Source: Acidobacteriota bacterium (GTDB lineage Bacteria > Acidobacteriota > Terriglobia > Bryobacterales > Bryobacteraceae). Taken from it: a DNA stretch of 59,986 nucleotides. Both the position numbers and the translations under genes were made by a program. The notes under the pieces were generated by a model. That model was not told the DNA's origin. It searched no databases and saw only the letters and a program-made list of their open reading frames with translations. Of the stretch, positions 1 through 9,752 are shown one piece after another (position 1 is the stretch's first letter; the number at the start of each line of letters is the position of its first letter). The DNA is taken from contig JAPKYZ010000079.1 of assembly GCA_026394055.1 (NCBI GenBank), positions 1-59,986 of the forward strand, in the 5' to 3' direction.

Positions 1-89
1 TGCACCTAAGACGCCGCCTCGGCCTGCTCCCCGCCCAGCCCCCGGCTCCCCTATAATCACCCCAGACCCCCGGCGGCTCTCCTGAAAAG

Positions 90-131
90 TGTTACCGATG
101 TCTCCGGTCTAATGTGTTACCTATGTCTCCG
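90..131. repeat. Two-copy direct repeat, possible IS-end remnant
   Basis: Two near-identical 17-base units, TGTTACCGATGTCTCCG (90-106) and TGTTACCTATGTCTCCG (115-131), sit 25 bases apart and differ at one position. Paired motifs of this kind remind me of insertion-sequence terminal regions, but no transposase is present here and the function is uncertain. A TATAAT-like hexamer at 52-57 lies just upstream without a convincing -35. Confidence 0.5.
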
Positions 132-275
132 TTTGGACACGAATTTTCAGCAAACCTCCGTGAACCAGCAGCAACCGAAGTCCCGCTGGTTCGCGGACGC
201 CCCCAGACCCAACAGAGTACTGGCGCCCGCCAGCATTTCTGACGCACTACACTAGCCAAAGAAGGACCCCGAGCA

Positions 276-806
276 GTGCCGGCCACCGGACAACGCATCA
301 TCGCCATCATCACCGTCCTCTGCCTCGCAGCATCGGCCAGCCCGGCGCGCGCCCACACCTTTCACTCCTCCATCGCCCAACTCGACTACATCACGGCAAA
401 AAAGAAGTTCGAACTCATCATCTGGATCCACGCCGACGATCTCGAACGCCTCCTCAAAGATCAGCACGGCCCCTCCGTCACCTTCGACAAACCCAAGGAA
501 GCCGAACGCCTGGTCCACGACTACCTAAGGGCGAACTTCGAACTGCGAACCCCGCAAGGAAAGCTCCTGCCCCACCATTGGGTAGGCCTGGAAGTCCGCA
601 CCCACTTCATCGCCGCCTACATCGAAATCCCCTGGAGCGAAGGCATCGCCGATCTCCAACTCACCAACCGCATCCTGCTGGCGGAGCTGCCCGATCAAGT
701 CAACGTCGTCAAAGTAAAGCAGGACTCCGCCGACCGCCGCAACCTCGAATTCAACCGCCGCGGCGCCCCCGCCACCCAACCCCTCCTCACCCTCACCCAC
801 CGCTAG
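276..806 (+). CDS. DUF6702-like secreted protein
   Basis: The 176-residue product begins with a clear Sec signal peptide (hydrophobic stretch about residues 8-22, AxA-type cleavage before HTFHSS). The mature part opens with an HxFH segment followed by a beta-rich stretch and the DDLERLL helix, as in the small DUF6702 family of exported proteins; that family has no proven biochemical role. The GTG start at 276 is chosen because GAAGGA lies nine bases upstream and the signal peptide starts there. The C-terminus is Pro/Arg-rich. It lies left of the tRNA gene and is probably host chromosome rather than ICE. Family assignment is by recall of the pattern and is moderately secure. Confidence 0.7.
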   Translation: MPATGQRIIAIITVLCLAASASPARAHTFHSSIAQLDYITAKKKFELIIWIHADDLERLLKDQHGPSVTFDKPKEAERLVHDYLRANFELRTPQGKLLPHHWVGLEVRTHFIAAYIEIPWSEGIADLQLTNRILLAELPDQVNVVKVKQDSADRRNLEFNRRGAPATQPLLTLTHR

Positions 807-919
807 CCCAACGGGACACCGCACTCCGTTCACCCAGTCGTCATCGCCCTTGCATTCGCTCCCCAAACTAGCGATAATAGGAGTTTGCCAGCAGCGGCCC
901 ATCCGGAGCCGTGACACAT

Positions 920-1006
920 GCGGATGTGGCGGAATTGGCAGACGCGCTAGATTCAGGTTCTAGTTCTCGCAAGGGAGTGGAGGTTCAAGTCCTCTCATCC
1001 GCACCA
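920..1006 (+). tRNA. tRNA-Leu (anticodon CAG)
   Basis: Acceptor arms GCGGATG (920-926) and CATCCGC (996-1002) pair fully. The D-arm is the type seen in leucine tRNAs, the anticodon loop TTCAGGT carries CAG at 954-956 between CTAGA and TCTAG, a long variable arm follows, the T-loop GTTCAAGTC is canonical, and CCA (1004-1006) is encoded. The gene marks the junction between apparent host DNA and the mobile region, and its 3' half is a typical target for tyrosine recombinases. Confidence 0.97.
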
Positions 1007-1032
1007 ATAAAATCAATAAGTTACAGAGATCC

Positions 1033-1057
1033 GGCGGCCCTCCAGGGTCGCCTTTTT
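1033..1057 (+). terminator. Rho-independent terminator after tRNA-Leu
   Basis: GGCGGCCC (1033-1040) pairs with GGGTCGCC (1045-1052), with one G-U pair and a four-base loop, and is followed by TTTTT (1053-1057). It would end the tRNA transcript. Confidence 0.75.
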
Positions 1058-1064
1058 CGTTGCT

Positions 1065-1093
1065 GGTAGCGCAAATGGTAGCGCCGGGTAGCG
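1065..1093. repeat. Three GGTAGCG repeats beside the tRNA (possible recombinase arm sites)
   Basis: GGTAGCG occurs at 1065-1071, 1077-1083 and 1087-1093, right after the tRNA terminator. Short direct repeats next to a tRNA-borne att site can be arm-type integrase sites, but this is inference. The rest of 1094-1288 shows no gene. Confidence 0.35.
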
Positions 1094-1288
1094 GAAATGG
1101 GGGCAAATCGGGGTCCTGGAGGGCACTTTTGGGCACTCCCCCTAGGTCTCTCGCTTTTACCAGTTTTTGCCTCCTTCTGAGCCCTCCTCCGCTTCACGGT
1201 GTTTTGATGCGAAAAAAATCTAGTGCGTCAAGGATGAGTTGATTCCGACTGAGTGGACTGGGCGACGGTCTGCGGATAGGATGGACCC

Positions 1289-1933
1289 ATGAGCCGCGAC
1301 GCGCACGGTGTACCAACCCAGTTGATTGCGGAGGTGGCGCTGTGGTGTTCGCTCCAAAAGCTGACGGCAGTTCACGAGGACTCGCCCGATGAGGCTCGCC
1401 GCCGGGCTTTGATGAAAGAAGCCGCTCACCTCCTGGATGCGGCAAGGTCGCGAGGAAGCGGTTGGCTTGAAGAACTTCTACCGGATGACCGGCGCTGGAC
1501 CCGCGCAATGGATCTGATCAAGGAAGCTGATCCGGATTCGCTGGCACCCCTAGAGAATCAACTACGAAGCCTAGAGCTAAAGCCCCCGGACTCTATTGGC
1601 AGTAGCTATTCGGATGAATCGAGGCGGGAGATCGTTAACGGAGTGATTGATCGTCGCTCCTCACCCATGCAAGCGCGTTTGCCGCAGAATCCAGCGATGA
1701 CTGATCGATTTCCGGGGCGATCGTTGCTGTATGTTCCCTCCGAGAATGTGTCCGACGGCGCGTCCAGGTACGCGTCGAATGGATTCTTTGATCTCTACGA
1801 CTGCCCGCCTTGGGACACGTGGCTTCAATACTCCAGAGGCACTTTGGTCAGTTGGGTGCCCGAGGTACTTATCCCGCTTGCCCAGAGTGGTATTGATGCC
1901 AATCCAGTCGAGTGCATCAGGTGGTCTGATTGA
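1289..1933 (+). CDS. Hypothetical protein
   Basis: This 214-residue soluble protein has a Leu/Glu-rich helical N-terminal half (about residues 10-100) and a C-terminal half richer in Trp, Tyr and Pro. There is no signal peptide or membrane segment. I do not recognise a domain. The ATG at 1289 is the first start in the frame; the ribosome site is weak. It precedes the XRE/nucleotidyltransferase pair by about 90 bases in the same direction but is separated from it by a palindromic operator-like site, so it is probably a separate unit. It is the first gene inside the presumed element. Confidence 0.6.
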   Translation: MSRDAHGVPTQLIAEVALWCSLQKLTAVHEDSPDEARRRALMKEAAHLLDAARSRGSGWLEELLPDDRRWTRAMDLIKEADPDSLAPLENQLRSLELKPPDSIGSSYSDESRREIVNGVIDRRSSPMQARLPQNPAMTDRFPGRSLLYVPSENVSDGASRYASNGFFDLYDCPPWDTWLQYSRGTLVSWVPEVLIPLAQSGIDANPVECIRWSD

Positions 1934-1991
1934 TGGATGTGGAGGAGCTCGAAGCGTGTCGCTCCACCATTGTGCGGAAGTCAGAACTTTT

Positions 1992-2003
1992 TGTAATATT
2001 ACA
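1992..2003. promoter_or_regulatory. Perfect 12-bp palindrome, probable operator of the XRE regulator
   Basis: TGTAATATTACA is an AT-rich perfect palindrome in a GC-rich setting, 24 bases before the start of the XRE gene. Self-repression by antitoxin-type XRE proteins through such sites is common; binding here is inferred. Confidence 0.5.
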
Positions 2004-2026
2004 TGCTACCCTTGGAATGAGGGCAT

Positions 2027-2653
2027 ATGGCTGACGTGTTGCGGTGGCGAAAGCGGAACGGGCTAACGCAGGTGGCTGCGGCGTCGTTGCTTGGTGTCTC
2101 TCAGCCCTACCTGTCGCTTCTCGAAAAGGGAGCGCGGCCATTGACGGCGGCACTTCGGAACCGGATGAAGACCGATAGCGGCCAAGACGAGAGACGGAAT
2201 TCGGACGATCTGTTCCGCGCTCAGTTGAGCGGCCTAGGCTATCCGGGATTTGCTCACGTTGAGAAGTCCCGGCGCAAACCCCGGCCGGACAGTCTGCTGA
2301 TGGCGGTCCTCGCACAACCGGATGCCGACGCGCGGGTGGTTGAGGCCCTTCCCTGGCTCGTGACGGCATCCAAGCATCAGCTCGACTTCGCCTCGATGGT
2401 GCGCCATGCCAAACTTCAAGATCTGCAAAACCGTTTGGGCTTCCTCTTGCAGGTTTCTGGCGTCGAAACACCCGGCGGACTGCTGGCCGTCCGCGAACTC
2501 GACCGGGCGCGCCTGCTTCGTGAGGACACTCTCTGTTGGGATTCCATGCCGGCGGCGACGCGTGAATGGATGCGCTCGAATCGAACCCCTCTCGCCGCGC
2601 ATTGGAACGTGTTGACCAGGCTCCAAGCGGAGGACGTTCACGATGCCGCATGA
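2027..2653 (+). CDS. XRE-family HTH regulator, probable antitoxin
   Basis: Residues about 5-45 form a classic HTH_3 (Cro/C1) domain: WRKRNGLTQVAAASLLGVSQ followed by the recognition helix PYLSLLEKG. The remaining 160 residues are helical with no domain I recognise. GAGGG lies six bases before the ATG. The 3' end overlaps the downstream nucleotidyltransferase gene by 11 bases, indicating coupled translation. An HTH protein placed before a nucleotidyltransferase is a usual toxin-antitoxin arrangement, so it probably represses its own promoter at the 1992-2003 palindrome and neutralises its partner. Confidence 0.75.
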   Translation: MADVLRWRKRNGLTQVAAASLLGVSQPYLSLLEKGARPLTAALRNRMKTDSGQDERRNSDDLFRAQLSGLGYPGFAHVEKSRRKPRPDSLLMAVLAQPDADARVVEALPWLVTASKHQLDFASMVRHAKLQDLQNRLGFLLQVSGVETPGGLLAVRELDRARLLREDTLCWDSMPAATREWMRSNRTPLAAHWNVLTRLQAEDVHDAA

Positions 2654-3200
2654 TCTTTCGGCCGAGCGGCGTCCTGCCGAGCCGTGGCTTTCGTTCTTAA
2701 CGGACCTCGATGCTGCGCTCGACGGTCCCGCCGACTTCCACTGCATCGGAGGATTCGTCGTTAGCCAGCACTACGGGTTCGCGCGAGAAACGGCGGACCT
2801 GGACGTACTCACCGTCATTCCGCCCGAGGCGGCCGAGCGCGTCGCCGCTTTGGCGGGCAAGGGTTCGCCACTCCAGAGGAAGCACCGGGTCTACATCGAC
2901 CATGTCGGCGTCGCCAACTACCCGGACGACTACGAGACCCGCCTGGTCCGCGTCTTTCCAATCTGGCCGAAAGTCCGCCTGTGGGCGCTCGAGCCGCATG
3001 ATCTCGCCCTCACGAAGCTGGAACGAAGCAACGACCGCGACATCCGCGACGTCATGTACCTGGCTCAGGCCGGGTTGATTGATGAGGAGACGCTCATTTC
3101 ACGCTTCGAGAAGGAACTCGAACCCTACATAACCGGGCGAACGCCAACCTGGAATCGCACCACGCTCAAGATGTGGGTAGAGGCTTGCTGGCCAAGATAG
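2643..3200 (+). CDS. DUF6036/AbiEii-like nucleotidyltransferase, probable toxin
   Basis: The 185-residue protein carries the nucleotidyltransferase signature: GG at about residues 37-38 (CIGGFVVSQHYG) and the metal-binding D-x-D in ETADLDVLT. The segment EPHDLALTKLERSNDRDIRDV matches the helical part of the DUF6036/DUF1814-like group. Family members transfer nucleotides to RNA or protein targets, some as toxins. The ATG lies inside the end of the XRE gene. The target here is unknown; the toxin role rests on gene pairing. Confidence 0.7.
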   Translation: MPHDLSAERRPAEPWLSFLTDLDAALDGPADFHCIGGFVVSQHYGFARETADLDVLTVIPPEAAERVAALAGKGSPLQRKHRVYIDHVGVANYPDDYETRLVRVFPIWPKVRLWALEPHDLALTKLERSNDRDIRDVMYLAQAGLIDEETLISRFEKELEPYITGRTPTWNRTTLKMWVEACWPR

Positions 3201-3240
3201 CAACTGGTCAAAGCGGCGTCGCGACGGGATGCGATTGGAT

Positions 3241-6200
3241 TCAACGGTAGATGTCTCCCAGTTGATACGTTAGCTGGTGTGCTCGTGGCCAGCCGACCCG
3301 AACGAACACATCAAGAATATCCATGAGTGCCTTGTGGCAGTCTAGTCGTTCGCGCAGCAGCGGGCGGTACTCGGCGAGGTAGCGTTCGACCAGTTCCACC
3401 ATGAGTCCCTCGGCAAGCTGTTCGTACTCGTAACCGTATTTACCGCCGGTACGCACGACCTCGCCAACCAGCAGCAATACGCCCGGCGGGTCGACGGCGA
3501 TGAAGTACTTGAGCGTGTCGATCACATAGTGCGCGGTGTGAGGGTACCCAAAACCCGCGAGCAGATTGAGAGAGGGTTTAGCGCGATCGTAAAACACGTC
3601 GGGGGGAAGTATCGTCTTTTCTTGGTCGGCGTTCTTGAATGCCCCAGATGCGAAGTACAGGCGCTGAGCGACACTGTCCGCGCATCGCAGAAGCCCCCCG
3701 TATGATTCTTGGACTTCGGGCGGCCACGGTTTGATTTGTTGGTTCGCTGCTTCGATGGCACTCATTTGTTGGGTGACACAGGCGAGGATTCGATGGAGCA
3801 TCGCGAATGCTGCATCGGTAATGTGCTGTTCCTTTGCAGGAAGGTAGCCTGCTAGTGCGAACACGAGGCGTTGGAGGTCTTGCGCGTGGTGGACCGGGTC
3901 CTCGATGAGCGTGTCGAGCAATGCGTTACACGTCGCATCGTTGCCCCATAGTGCGATGCCGCAGAAGAGGTGGATGCAGGCTTCGTGCACGTTCTTCGTG
4001 TCGGTCGTATCCGGCGATTCGTTTGAAGATCATGACGGCGAGCGGTACTGATTTGATCGCGAGCGTGATGGGGAGGCGCGAGAGCGCATGCACTGCATCA
4101 GCAAGTACGGTGGGGTTCTCCTCTTTGGTTGCGTAGTGTTCGAGCAGTTCCCACATGAGTTCCTGATCCGTCCTATAGAGACAGAGGACTCTTGTCGCAA
4201 CTTGCACTCTGACAGCTCGGACTGGGTCGACGCTGAGTCGCCGTATGGCTTCACGCGTCTCCTTCGTGCAGCATGCTGGATGGCGCGCGAGGATGGTAAT
4301 CGCTTCCGCTGCGGCAATGCGAGGAACGGTTCCCCATCCGGTAACGGGTTGTTGCTGATCCTCATTTGCATCCGGGGGTGGAACTTCGTGCGTCGTCGCC
4401 CGCAGGATGATCGGAACCAAGACCGCCGATTGTTCATCAGAGAGTCCTTCGGTACGTGCAATACCGATCGCGCAATGGCTGATATGGGTCAGGGCCTCCG
4501 TCTCGATTGCTGGCGTCATGGCGCTAGTGGGCGTTGCAATCGCGTCAGCCAGGGTAGTGATGGCGGGAAGGATGGCAGCAACCTCCTCACTGGTCGGCGT
4601 GATGTTCAGATGTTTTGTCGCGAAGGAGGAGACTGCGGTGAGGAGTGGCGCTAGGATTGGGTCGATGGTTATCGGTGTTGGTTCGAATGATCCCCATTGT
4701 GCGATTGGATGTTCTTCATGATGCGATGGTGGTCCGCCCTCGGTGGCGATGGCGGCAACTTGTTCTCTTGCTGGATTTGTAACGAGTTGTGATGGGTCGA
4801 GGCACCCGAGGAGTCGGTCACGGTAGTGTTTCGCTACCTCAACATTGACGCCTTCGCTTTCCGGGACGGCCATGATAGCGTTCTCGATCCGTTCACGCTC
4901 CGGCTCTGTCAATGTGGGGTAGATGGCCTGGAGCAGTTTGCCGACGGGTCCTGTTGTGTCGTACTCGATGAGGATATTGCGGTCCCAGGTGAGTGATCGA
5001 AGTGCATGCCCAATCGTAGTGGGACATTTAGCACCTGCAGCGAGGAGCCGCCGCCAGATGACTGCGGGCGGGTGATGATCGGCTGCTTGGCGGAGATAGC
5101 CTTGAATGTTCTTGGCGTCGGTGTTGTTTTCTAGGAATGTTTGAAACGCGTTGAGCATGGTGAGGGCATGGTCATGCTGTGAGGCATATCCTTGGTCCCA
5201 GATGCTGCTGTAGTCTTGCAGGATGCTCGTGTGTAGGTCCTCAAATTCCACAGCGACTGACTTCTCTGCTGGCTTGTGCTCCGTTCGCACGTAGTCGTCT
5301 ACGATGTCAAGGAGAGCGTCGATGGCTTCGGTGGGTCGTAGGTTGAGCACAGCGGGGTAGTGCTCGGCGAGCTGCCAGAGGCCGAGATCATAATCTTGTT
5401 TTCTGTTGGACGTCATCGGGAGAATCTTGCTATCTCCCATGTTCGTCGTGTCTTTGCTTTCATCGTGATAACGGAATGCCGCGATGTACAGGTCGCGGAC
5501 GAAGGTGGCATCCACGGCGGCCAGTGTTGGAACGGTACGGGCTAGTGTGGAGAGTGTTCGGTATCCGTAGGTCGTAAGGTGTGCTTCCGTGATGCATCCC
5601 TGCAGGAGCCCGATGGAGGACTTGGCGTCCGTCGTGATGGTTTTGACGACAGCGTTGATGCTGTTAATGGCTAGGAGTGTGTCCCCATTGGTCAGGGCGT
5701 AGGAAAGCAGCCGACGTGCTATTCGTCCGAGATGCTCACGGTCGCCGGGTGCCAGTTGGCCAGCGTGTTCGGTGAGGAAGTTTGTATAAGGGCGGACGGT
5801 GTTCGTCAGTTGGGGCGTAAGATTCTCGGTGGCCTGATCGAGGAATGCGATCCAGGGGCCATTGAGGAGAGTGCCTGTCGTTGTTCCATGTGTCAGCAGC
5901 GTGGAGAGGATGTGCTGGAGCGCGGCGATGCCGGTTACATGTCGCGCCGGGTCTTGGAGCTGAGCCAATAGGCGTTGGAGGTGTTCGACGCTTCTGGCAT
6001 GGAGTGCCGCGACGCTTGGGGGAATGAGTTTGCCAACTTCCGGCAGGGTTGATTGGAGCATGCTGAACGTGAGGTCCCAGAATGCGTCACGATCAGTGTG
6101 CCAGCCTCGTTGGCAAAAGAGGTCAATGCTGGGACGTATTGCAAGCAGCAGGTCAGGTTCTGAGGTGAGTCGCGCGATGAGCGTTGTTTGGTCAATTGGT

Positions 6201-8053
6201 ATACACAGTCGTGCAACTGCGTAATCGTAGAGGAGGTGGTGCGGGAATGTGAGAAGCTCGCGTTGCGCCTTCCCACTTTGCGACGTCCATTCCGAAAGGA
6301 TATGCGTGCTGAGCAGGTCGGTGAGAAATGCTCCGGAGGCTGCGTCATCTGCGACCGCCGCAGTTCGTTCGATTTTGAGTGCGCGGTGTTGGACCATCGC
6401 GTTTGTCGTCCGCCGGAGAACGAGCTCTCGCGCATCACCGCGACCATCATGGCGAATGACGCGTTCCAACCAGTAGCGATCGAGCAATTCGATCTGCGTG
6501 GTGAGTGGTTGTAGCTCCGCCGCAGATGTTCCCGTCCCGAGGAGATCGGCGAGCAAGCGAAGGTTGAAAGGGAGCCGGAGGAGTTCTTGTAGTCGCGCCG
6601 GTGCTGCAGCCATGAGTGTAAAAAGCTGGTGCGATTGTTGGCCGACTTGTGCGAGTTCTGTGTCGGTGAATGTCGAGATGTTGACGTGTCGTGTCAGCGG
6701 GAATTCGCTATCGACGTGTGCGCTTGGCGGTTTGCCCGCGAAGAGTTGCTGGAGCTTGATGTTGTAACGAAGATCGAACTTGCGCACCGAAGCGATGACG
6801 TGCCAGCGGCTATTGCTTGCGATGACTTGAGCAATGATGGCGTGTAGTGTTTTGACGGCTGCATCGGTTCGTGCGGCGTCGAGGGCGTCGATGATCAGGT
6901 AGCCTGGCCTTGTGCCGGGCCAGCCGGTCAAGATGCTTGTGAATTCGTAATCAAGGTTGAGTTCGTTGCGCAGTGCGCCGGTGCTTGCGGCTTCGAGTTG
7001 ATCCACGGCGAAGAGGATGACGTCATCTCCTTGGGCGCGGAGCGCGTTTGTTACGTCGTAGAGTGCGCCGGATTTCCCCGCGCCGGGGGCGCCGAGGAGA
7101 AGGAGGTGCCCATGCTCTGCTGCCGCTCGTGCTTCGGTTGCTGGGGTTCGTTGTATCGCGACGACGTCGGAGCCGACGTGGATGCGTGAGAAGTCGAGGA
7201 GCGCCTGAAGGGTCGTGGCGGTGTGGGCCTTGAGTCGTTCAATGTCGTCGCGATAGCTTCGCTGTGCTTGGAGATCAAGGCCTACGGCCGTGAGCGCTCG
7301 TTGGAGGGCGGGTCGGTCTGCACGTTGATGGTTGGTGGCGTACGTTCCTGTTGTCGTGACGAGGGTGTTCCAAGCGGCGTCTGCTGTTGTGGGTTCTTTG
7401 AGGATGCGTTGGCGTAATGTGTTTTTTGCTTCCTGCGCTGCTTGGCCGTTTGGGTCAACGTCGAGAATGTGGGCGTGGATGAGCTGGGTCAGCGCGGTGA
7501 GTTCGGACTCGGTTGGTGCTGCTCCCTTCCGTGCTTGCCATTCGCGGGTGAGATGGTCGCGCAGTACGGTGGCGGCGTGCCGTTGGTCCACGCTTCCTGC
7601 GGCCCATTCGGCGTCAGGATGGGAGGATGTCCGCATGCGTGTGAGAAACGCCGGAAGGTCGGTCTTGATACCACTTGAGCTAAGCGGGCTCGTGATGAGA
7701 ACGAATCGGTCCTTTGTGGGGTCGAAGGTCTTGCCGGGAGTACAGTATTCGCTGACGAACTGTGCGATGGTGCTCCCGAGCGGTGAGGCTGGTGTTGTTT
7801 CAAGATTGACAGTGTGTTTTGCTTGCGAAAGGACGACGCCGCCGACGGATGTATGAACGGTGAGGTCATCGATCGGATTTGGCGTCTCGGCATGGAGTGC
7901 CTCGAGCGTGACCTTCGCTGGAAGGTTCCAGGGTGGCTCGACATCTTGTTCCGCGAGAATCTGGACCGAGACCCACGCCGCGACGTAGTCTTGGTAGTTC
8001 GTTCCTGCGTGGGTCGCCCCGCCTCCACCGCCTGTATTTGTAATCTTGGCCAT
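3241..8053 (-). pseudogene. Large STAND/NACHT-like NTPase with N-terminal nuclease-like domain, frameshifted
   Basis: Two overlapping frames (8053-3926, 1375 residues; then 3990-3241) join into one protein of about 1600 residues. The N-terminus (GTNYQDYVAA, then IDD at about 61-63 and QAK at 77-79) resembles the DUF4297/Cap4-type PD-(D/E)xK nuclease domain. A P-loop GAPGAGKS lies at about 321-328 and a Walker B-like GYLIIDALD at about 384-392, followed by a long helical, HEAT-like C-terminal half. Such nuclease-STAND-repeat proteins are typical anti-phage sensors. Reading moves by one base near 4000-4030: the first frame ends in a basic, unrelated tail, while the second frame continues as an amphipathic repeat region. 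It is a genuine indel, an assembly error or a natural split; a shortened protein ending at 3926 could still be active. The ribosome site at 8053 is weak. Confidence 0.65.
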
Positions 8054-8117
8054 GTGTGTTTATGAGTTTATTGCGCTCTTGAAGATCCCTGGATTTGAGG
8101 GGATCAGCAGAATTAGG

Positions 8118-9359
8118 CTAACTACCGCCGTTCTTGTTCAGCAGCTTCTCAAGAAGCGTAATCTCTTCCCTCAGCGTGGCCAGACGAGTCGCAGGATTTT
8201 CTTGGAGCAGTCCTCGCTCCTTCTGGAACGCCTCCATCTTCCGCCTCGCGTCGTCGAGCGCTTCGTCGTCGATCATGGTGTAGCGGTCGTCCATCGACGT
8301 GCTTTCGTGGCCCATGATGTCGCGACGTGTCTGGCTGTCGACGCCGGCCTTGCGCATTTGATAGTGGGCGGAACGGCGGAGGTCGTGGAAGTGGAGTTCG
8401 ATGGGCTCCAGTCCCTCTTCCTTCATCTTCTTGCCAAGTGCCTTCACAGCTTGTCGCCAGAATGCATCGAAGCGCAGGATTTGCTGGCCATTTTTGTCGA
8501 AGCGGTAGTCGAACCAGAAACAAACGTAGGGGCAGTCCGGGTAGTCCGCGTCTCTCAGAGCCTTTTGCTCTCTGAGCGCCGCCTCCATCTCGCCCATGAG
8601 CGGTGCCTTGCCCGCGCCAAATTTGGTGGCCTCGAAGTAGATGCAGTGTTCCTCGAAATCGACACGGTCCCATTGGAGCCGGAGAATTTCACGGAGGCGG
8701 CGGCCGATGTTGTACCCGAGGATGTAGGGACAGCGGAGCGCCGGGTGCAACTGATCGCGGAAGAAGGCGTAGTACCGGTCCGGCAGGCGGACACGGCGGG
8801 TGTTTTCGGTCTCTGGCCGCTTATGAAAATCGCAACCGCCCGGCGGCATGGCGTGAATCTTTCCGCGCTGGATCGCGATCTTGAAGGCCTTGCTCACCTT
8901 GGAGAGATCGCGATTGATGGTGGTGTCCTTGATGCCGAGGACGCGGCGTTGGGAACGGAACTCGCGGCAGTCGTCCACTGTGATATCGGCGGCTAGGCGC
9001 TTACCAAAGAAGGGACGCAGATGAGTTTTCAGGACGCCTTCGTAATTCTTGCGGGTCGGCTCGTGAGGGACAGCGGCAAGAAGGTCGTCGAACAGCTCGT
9101 TCATCGTGATTCTGCCCGGATCTGAGGTGATCCGCAGCCGCTTCGACTTGTCGAGTTCCTCTTCACGCCGGGCGATGTAGTCGATGGCCTGCTGGCGCTC
9201 GTGTTCCTTGCAACTCGTCGATTCGGCGCGCAGCTTCCAGATTCCGGTTTCCGGGTCGGGCTTGAAGATGCGCTTGTACCAGGTTCCCTTTTTGAGGTAG
9301 AAACCTCGCGGCATCTTGGCGTTGGAAGATGCCGGCTTCTTGCGTTTTACTCGCGGCAT
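8118..9359 (-). CDS. int: Tyrosine recombinase (ICE integrase)
   Basis: This 413-residue protein has an N-terminal arm-binding region, a SAM-like core-binding domain (about 85-170) and a catalytic domain with all main residues: Arg221 in GRRLREIL, His325-Asp-Leu-Arg328 in HDLRRS, His351 in GHEST and the nucleophile Tyr360 in DDRYT. It would cut and rejoin the element at its attachment site, most plausibly tRNA-Leu at 920-1006, toward which it is transcribed. The excisionase-like gene is immediately upstream, the usual int/xis pairing. A homologous fragment sits at 17225-17350. The 7 kb of cargo between int and tRNA is unusual but not exceptional. Confidence 0.92.
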   Translation of the reverse strand: MPRVKRKKPASSNAKMPRGFYLKKGTWYKRIFKPDPETGIWKLRAESTSCKEHERQQAIDYIARREEELDKSKRLRITSDPGRITMNELFDDLLAAVPHEPTRKNYEGVLKTHLRPFFGKRLAADITVDDCREFRSQRRVLGIKDTTINRDLSKVSKAFKIAIQRGKIHAMPPGGCDFHKRPETENTRRVRLPDRYYAFFRDQLHPALRCPYILGYNIGRRLREILRLQWDRVDFEEHCIYFEATKFGAGKAPLMGEMEAALREQKALRDADYPDCPYVCFWFDYRFDKNGQQILRFDAFWRQAVKALGKKMKEEGLEPIELHFHDLRRSAHYQMRKAGVDSQTRRDIMGHESTSMDDRYTMIDDEALDDARRKMEAFQKERGLLQENPATRLATLREEITLLEKLLNKNGGS

Positions 9360-9390
9360 AGCCGATGGTAGCCCGAGCTTCTAGAGCGTG

Positions 9391-9675
9391 TCAATAGGCT
9401 TCTGCACGGGCCTTGTCGACGAGCGCGTCGATCTCGCGGCGGTCCAGGAAGACACGTCCGTCAATGCGGAGTGGCGTGAGGATTCGCCGTTCGTAGAGAT
9501 GTCGGACGGCCTTTTCGGTGCGTCCCAAATACTCGGCGGCGCGGCGGACGCTGAGCAAGTACGGCGCTTCGGATAGACTCTTCGGCAGGTTGCTTCGGGT
9601 CTCCGTCTGCGGCGGTCGGCGCGTCGGATAGGTCGTGATCGGCTCTTGTGCGGTTTGTGATCGTAAAGCTCCCAT
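9391..9675 (-). CDS. Excisionase-like HTH protein
   Basis: This 94-residue protein has a MerR/excisionase-type winged HTH (about residues 40-85: LSVRRAAEYLGRTEKAVRHL, then a wing with RIDGRVFLDRREIDALV). Such proteins bend DNA to direct recombinases toward excision or act as small regulators. GGAGG lies seven bases before the ATG. It precedes int by about 30 bases on the same strand. Its promoter carries the same operator as the transfer operons, which links excision control to conjugation. Confidence 0.8.
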   Translation of the reverse strand: MGALRSQTAQEPITTYPTRRPPQTETRSNLPKSLSEAPYLLSVRRAAEYLGRTEKAVRHLYERRILTPLRIDGRVFLDRREIDALVDKARAEAY

Positions 9676-9692
9676 TGCAGCCTCCTAGATAG

Positions 9693-9752
9693 ACCGGATA
9701 CGGTGAACACTGCAGGAAAGATCAGTATGGGGCGATGAGGGGAGCGAGTCAA
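9693..9752 (-). promoter_or_regulatory. Promoter plus shared operator for xis-like/int genes
   Basis: On the minus strand TTGACT (9752-9747), a 17-base spacer and CATACT (9729-9724) form a good sigma-70 promoter. Thirteen bases further on lies GTGTTCACCGTATCCGGT (9710-9693), then the ribosome site. The same arrangement, including the 13-base distance, occurs before the ArdC operon at 25938-25999. Confidence 0.75.
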
